NCBI RefSeq assembly: GCF_901538265.1
Contig: NZ_LR593886.1
Span: forward strand, 5,043,738-5,107,737
Length of the DNA: 64,000 nucleotides
Direction of reading: 5' to 3'
Origin: Gemmata massiliana
Lineage (GTDB): Bacteria > Planctomycetota > Planctomycetia > Gemmatales > Gemmataceae
Part shown: one piece after another, positions 60,310-64,000 of the stretch
How positions within the stretch are numbered: position 1 is the stretch's first letter
Layout of the letters: each line of letters begins with the position of its first letter
The notes under the pieces: generated by a model
Told to the model about the DNA's origin: nothing
Databases searched by the model: none
What the model saw: only the letters and a program-made list of their open reading frames with translations
Program-made: the position numbers and the translations under genes

Positions 60310-62190
60310 TCACCGCCAGTCAAATGTCGTCAGTGCGGTCGGGGGCGTCTTGTCGACCTTGTCCGACGCGAACACGGTCTTCACTTTTCCTCCGCTGGTG
60401 TTCACCACGCCGACCCGCCAAGCCACAATGAACGGCGTTCCGAATTCGCGGTGTTCGTACAAGAAGCCAACTCGCGACCCGTCCGGCGACCATCGCACCC
60501 CGAACGACGTGTTCATCTGCAAAAAGTCGCCCGACCCCTTCCCGCCCGGTTCGGACGCGACGACGGTCCGCGTTCCACGATCCAGATCGAGAACAACGAC
60601 ATCAAGTCCTTGGCAATAGACCGGCCCTTCCTTGGCTTGCTGAGCCAACGTTGTCGTCCACTGCTGGTACGCGACGCGCGTTCCGTCCGGAGATAGCACC
60701 GCAGATTCGACCACAACCGACTGCCCCGGACCGTTGCCCCCAGTCGGTGTGAGGGCGCGGCTGGTTTTACCGTCGGCCGAAACTTTGCACAGCACACGTT
60801 CCCTCGCGTATAGGCCCTCAAGCCCCCACGTTTTGTTCTCCCGAATGGTGAGGAACCACGACCCGTCCGGCGACCAATCCACCACGCGGTGCATACTCGG
60901 CACTTTCAGTTCGCTCGTAGTACCGGCAGCCAAATCGATCAGAACGTGTTCATACACCGAACCAAACAACCCGCGTTTGATTCGGAACCCGATTGCCTTC
61001 TTCGCATCGGGAGACCAAGCCACGATGTACGGCACATTGCCCGATGCGAATAACGCCCCCTCCCCGGCCGCAGCCTTCGCCGGCTTAACCACGAGCGAGT
61101 CGCCGGGCGTCAGCATGTACAACCCCTTGCGGGTATTGAGCGGGAGGCGCCCGTCGGGAGCGATGCGCCCACTCGGACCAAAGATTTCACTGACCGTTGT
61201 CGTGAGACCGACATCCGAGTTGAGACCAACGGAGAGCGACCGCGTGGGCATGTCTGCCCCGGCCTTCACCACCTCGGCGCCCGTCAGCCGCGAGACCTCC
61301 GTGCCATCAGACTTGAGATACCGGACGTGCCCACCGAGGCCGAGAATCAGCCGCGATTCTTCCGCTGCAGTCGGCGCGGGCGCAACAATCGGTTTCTCTT
61401 TTGGCGGTTCGCCGCTCAACGCGACCGCGACACTTGCGAGGAGCGCGCACGCTGCCAGCTTCCACCGGACCGCAAATCCTCTGCGCATGATCGCCTCCGT
61501 CAGTTCCGTGACGTGGGGGGAAGGACAATCGGAGACGGGTGGAAGTGCCTCAACATCGGCCGCGAACGCCGCGAGAGCCACCAGACACGCGGGCGCGCCA
61601 AGTCCCCGGCGGCCGAGCCGTTCGGCAAGAATCCGGCGCGCGGTCGAGAGCCGGCTGTACACCGTCCCGACCGGTAGACCGAGGCGCCGAGCGACGGCTG
61701 CCTGCGATTCCCCCTGGAGGTCGCACGCGACGACCAGCGACCGGTACCCCTCGGGCAGTCCCGCGAGTTCTTCGGCCACTACCGCACGGATGTCGAAGTC
61801 CGGGTCCGGTTCGCACCGACCCGTCTCGGGTGGAGTCGCAGTGAGGGATTCGCGGTTGTACCGACGTGCCGACCGCCGCCGCGCTTCGCGTGCTGCGTTC
61901 ACGGCCACGCCGAATAGCCATCCGGCGACCGCGCGGGACGTGTTGACCGCCCCTGCCCTTCGCGCGAGCACGAGGAAGGTCGCCTGAAATGCGTCCTCGG
62001 CGTCCTGGTGGTGCCGGGTGATGCGCCGGCAAACCGCGAGCACCATCGCCCCGTGTCGGTGAACCAACTGGGAGAATGCGTCCGAATCGCCGGTTGCTGC
62101 GAATCGCTCGACAAGCTCTCCATCGGATGTGGGACGATGGACGGCTCTAAGGGCGCGGTTTACCGCGGCTGTACACACGGTCTGCGGCAT
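60310..62190 (-). CDS. ECF sigma factor fused to a membrane helix and beta-propeller-like domain
   Basis: A 626-aa protein. Sigma region 2 is at about 25-95 (FSQLVHRHGAMVLAVCRRIT, DAEDAFQATFLVLARRAGAV) and region 4 at about 140-190 (LPEGYRSLVVACDLQGESQA, GLPVGTVYSRLSTAR). A hydrophobic segment at about 246-262 (KLAACALLASVAVALSG) probably crosses the membrane. Residues about 290-626 are a TolB/WD40-type propeller: VAWSPDAKKAIGF, VVDWSPDGSWFLTIRE, AVLSPDGTRVAYQQW, VRWSPDGSRVGFLYEH. Sigma factors with propeller tails are a planctomycete speciality, and the outer domain may sense a ligand. A 7-bp hairpin (GGTCGGC/GCCGACC, 62206-62224) lies in the leader. Confidence 0.88.
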   Translation of the reverse strand: MPQTVCTAAVNRALRAVHRPTSDGELVERFAATGDSDAFSQLVHRHGAMVLAVCRRITRHHQDAEDAFQATFLVLARRAGAVNTSRAVAGWLFGVAVNAAREARRRSARRYNRESLTATPPETGRCEPDPDFDIRAVVAEELAGLPEGYRSLVVACDLQGESQAAVARRLGLPVGTVYSRLSTARRILAERLGRRGLGAPACLVALAAFAADVEALPPVSDCPSPHVTELTEAIMRRGFAVRWKLAACALLASVAVALSGEPPKEKPIVAPAPTAAEESRLILGLGGHVRYLKSDGTEVSRLTGAEVVKAGADMPTRSLSVGLNSDVGLTTTVSEIFGPSGRIAPDGRLPLNTRKGLYMLTPGDSLVVKPAKAAAGEGALFASGNVPYIVAWSPDAKKAIGFRIKRGLFGSVYEHVLIDLAAGTTSELKVPSMHRVVDWSPDGSWFLTIRENKTWGLEGLYARERVLCKVSADGKTSRALTPTGGNGPGQSVVVESAVLSPDGTRVAYQQWTTTLAQQAKEGPVYCQGLDVVVLDLDRGTRTVVASEPGGKGSGDFLQMNTSFGVRWSPDGSRVGFLYEHREFGTPFIVAWRVGVVNTSGGKVKTVFASDKVDKTPPTALTTFDWR

Positions 62191-62402
62191 TCCATTGTCT
62201 CCGATGGTCGGCGTCGTGCCGACCTACCGTATATTGGCTCCCCGACGAGCCACCCTTCGACCCGGCGAAAAAGAATAATCCGCAAGGATGGAAGTGCGAC
62301 AGCATACCCGCGTTCGATGCGGGGCCGCTAGCCGAGCAACGGGAAGCAATTAACGCGGTGAAGCAGATACGGCGTTCGACCTATGTTTGAAGAGAACCGG
62401 TA

Positions 62403-62459
62403 GGTAGTACGGGCGCGTGGAGCCTGTGTCCGACACAGGCTCCACGCGCCCGTACTACC
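62403..62459. repeat. 57-bp near-perfect palindrome
   Basis: Two 28-bp arms (62403-62430 and 62432-62459, GGTAGTACGGGCGCGTGGAG...) are perfectly complementary around a single central base. DNA of this form can extrude a cruciform, and RNA from either strand would fold into a very long hairpin. Similar palindromes are dispersed in some Gemmata genomes as far as I recall, but no second copy is in this window. Confidence 0.85.
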
Positions 62460-62537
62460 CGTGACCCACAACCACCGAATCGCTGATCACTTCGACTTCC
62501 AAGAGCCCGCCGAGAAACTCGGACGAAATTCAAAAAT

Positions 62538-62592
62538 CGGGTAAAAACTCGGATCGGCCCGTGCAAGTGGTTAGGTGAGCAGTTTTTACCCG
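62538..62592 (+). promoter_or_regulatory. 12-bp inverted repeat against the ribosome-binding site of the right sigma gene
   Basis: CGGGTAAAAACT (62538-62549) pairs perfectly with AGTTTTTACCCG (62581-62592) across 31 nt. The right arm ends on the first base of GAGGAA, the probable ribosome-binding site of ATG 62601. It could be a leader hairpin that affects translation or an operator for a dimeric regulator. Confidence 0.5.
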
Positions 62593-62600
62593 AGGAATGC

Positions 62601-64000
62601 ATGGGACGTGCCCCCGATCTCCTCACCCGTCTCTTTCGACGGGCTACCGACAGGCGGGGAGCGGAAGCGACCACCGCCGAGCTACTCGGACGGTTCGTCG
62701 CGACCCGCGACGAAGAGGCGTTCCGCGCCCTCGTCGATCGACACGGTCCAATGGTTTGGGGGGTGTGCTCCCGGGTCCTCCGGCAGCCGCAAGACATCGA
62801 AGACGCGTTCCAGGCGACATTTATCGTGCTGGCCCGGCGCGCGGCCATCGTCCGCCCACCGGAACTGCTCCCGGCGTGGCTCCACGGTGTCGCCCGGCGG
62901 TCCGCGCTTCGCGTCATGCGAATCTCCGCCCGACGTCGTGAGGTGCAAGTGAGTACCATGCCGAACCCCGCCGCCGCGATGATAAACGACCTACTCGACC
63001 TCCCGGCGGTGCTCGACGAGGAACTCGGCCGGCTCCCGTCGAAGCTCCGGCAGGCGGTCGTCTTGTGCCACCTCCAGAGTCGGACCTACTCCGACGCCGC
63101 TCGGGAGATGAAGTGCTCGATCGCGGCCGTGGCCAAGCGCCTGGACCGGGCCGCGGAACGGCTCCGCGGCCGGCTGGCCCGGCGCGGGCTGGCCCCGATC
63201 GGGTGTACGGCCTGGGGCTTGCTGGCCGGGGCGCCGGAAGCCCTGGCCGTGCCCGCGGACGTGGCGGCCCGAACGACCGCGGCTGCTCTCGGTACAGTTA
63301 CAGGGGCGGCCGCGACCGGGGTCGCCGCAGCGACCGCGCGCGAGGTCGCCACGACGGTGACTCGCGTTCCCCTCCGTATTCTTGCAACCGCAGTTGCGGT
63401 ACTCATCGCCGGGGCCGGGCTCGCGGTCGTTCAACGCGCGGCCGCTCCGCCCGTACCGAAACCCGTCGTCGCCCAATCGACCGAGGCGGTTCGGCTCGAC
63501 CGGTTCGGCGACCCGCTGCCAGCCGGAGCGGTCGCCCGGCTCGGAACCGTCCGCTTTCGGACGGGCAAGGCGCCGTGCCCCGGTGGGGTCGGGTTCCTGG
63601 CCGATGGCAAAACGCTGGTGTCGGCCCACGAATCCGGGACCATCGTTTTTTGGGACGCAACGACCGGGAAGGAAACGGACCGGATCGACGGGCCGCCCGG
63701 AGCGGTGTCGCTCGTCGTATCGGCCGACGGCCGGCGGATGGTCGCGGTCGGGACCGAGATGTGGGCCTGGGACATCACCCCGAACGGGGTCAAATCGCTC
63801 TGGAAGACCCCCGGTTCGAGCAAGGGAGAACTGGTCGCCACGGCCGCACTCAGTCCGAACGGTAAGGTTCTGGCCTACGGATCGCGGACCGGCGGGCAGT
63901 TGATCGACGCCGACACCGGCGACCTGCTCCAACCCCTCGCGGTGAAGGCCACCCGGGTGATGGCGTTCTCGGCGGACGGGCGGGCGCTCGTCGTCGCCGG
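62601..64000 (+). CDS. ECF sigma factor fused to membrane helix and WD40-like domain, 3' end outside the window
   Basis: The frame from ATG 62601 (GAGGAA upstream) stays open to the window edge, 466 codons, so the gene is partial. Sigma region 2 (FRALVDRHGPMVWGVCSRVL, DIEDAFQATFIVLARRAAIV) is at about 30-90 and region 4 (LPSKLRQAVVLCHLQSRTYS, IAAVAKRLDRAAERLRGRL) at about 140-195. An Ala/Val-rich membrane helix lies at about 260-278 (ILATAVAVLIAGAGLAVV). WD40-type blades begin at about 310 (GVGFLADGKTLVSAHESGTI, VFWDATTGKE, VVSADGRRMVAVGTEMWAWD, ALSPNGKVLAYGS). It is divergent from the other sigma-propeller gene. Confidence 0.85.
   Translation, partial: MGRAPDLLTRLFRRATDRRGAEATTAELLGRFVATRDEEAFRALVDRHGPMVWGVCSRVLRQPQDIEDAFQATFIVLARRAAIVRPPELLPAWLHGVARRSALRVMRISARRREVQVSTMPNPAAAMINDLLDLPAVLDEELGRLPSKLRQAVVLCHLQSRTYSDAAREMKCSIAAVAKRLDRAAERLRGRLARRGLAPIGCTAWGLLAGAPEALAVPADVAARTTAAALGTVTGAAATGVAAATAREVATTVTRVPLRILATAVAVLIAGAGLAVVQRAAAPPVPKPVVAQSTEAVRLDRFGDPLPAGAVARLGTVRFRTGKAPCPGGVGFLADGKTLVSAHESGTIVFWDATTGKETDRIDGPPGAVSLVVSADGRRMVAVGTEMWAWDITPNGVKSLWKTPGSSKGELVATAALSPNGKVLAYGSRTGGQLIDADTGDLLQPLAVKATRVMAFSADGRALVVA

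Larger units (their letters stand above)
62191..62600. promoter_or_regulatory. divergent promoter region of two sigma-propeller genes
   Basis: About 410 bp without a gene. It holds three inverted repeats: 62206-62224 next to the left gene, the 57-bp palindrome 62403-62459, and the 12-bp repeat 62538-62592 next to the right gene. Promoter elements could not be assigned. Confidence 0.5.

Overview
The window is high-GC, gene-dense chromosomal DNA from a planctomycete, most likely the Gemmata group (Gemmataceae). The evidence is the gene content rather than any marker RNA. It has PSCyt/PSD1 (DUF1549/DUF1553) and DUF1501 proteins, two very large membrane-bound-dehydrogenase/haem proteins, a TIGR03067 protein, ECF sigma factors fused to a membrane helix and beta-propeller, Hanks-type kinases with a PP2C phosphatase, and a small protein tail (HCR...RGCWVIDLLL) that I know from Gemmata proteomes. 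lpxD and lpxI point to lipid A and a Gram-negative envelope. I see no rRNA, tRNA, CRISPR array, prophage or intact insertion sequence.

Layout, left to right. 1-3.8 kb: a hydrolase-like protein without its serine nucleophile, then two small genes (DUF4259 fusion, TIGR03067) between inverted copies of a dispersed repeat of about 110 bp. 4-11.1 kb: one giant uvrA gene holding two complete UvrA copies and a duplicated C-terminal module. 11.4-15.1 kb: an ECF sigma/anti-sigma pair and a membrane-anchored ECF sigma. 15.3-23.4 kb: a HEAT/DUF4375 protein, a VIT-VWA exported protein, a Tat-exported sugar isomerase-like protein, and a tight run of ferredoxin-NADP reductase, Ser/Thr kinase and accA. 23.6-29.9 kb: a co-directional run of Gfo/Idh oxidoreductase, kptA, class III aminotransferase, ABC-3 metal permease, PF03773 permease and TIGR03943 protein, closed by a strong bidirectional terminator.

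30-46.3 kb is almost wholly on the minus strand: two translationally coupled ceramidase-like genes (one fused to a dehydrogenase/cytochrome c), an EamA transporter, a membrane kinase, a degenerate GH10-like protein, overlapping lpxD-lpxI, two small unknown genes, a radical SAM protein and a glycosyltransferase. 46.7-54.5 kb: DUF1415, then a c-type haem dehydrogenase and a DUF1501-PSD1 pair. 54.6-60.3 kb: PP2C phosphatase, PEGA lipoprotein, zinc-ribbon membrane protein, RNase D, and two small genes including a possible Sm-like protein. 60.3-64 kb: two divergent ECF sigma genes with beta-propeller-type tails; the right one runs off the window. The space between them holds a 57-bp almost perfect palindrome and a second inverted repeat against the start of the right-hand gene.

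The most unusual items are the tandem UvrA with its duplicated unknown module and three in-frame dispersed-repeat insertions, the ceramidase/dehydrogenase/cytochrome fusion, the divergent sigma-propeller pair with its palindromes, and several apparently catalytically dead enzyme-like proteins. All functional calls rest on reading motifs by eye; no search was run.
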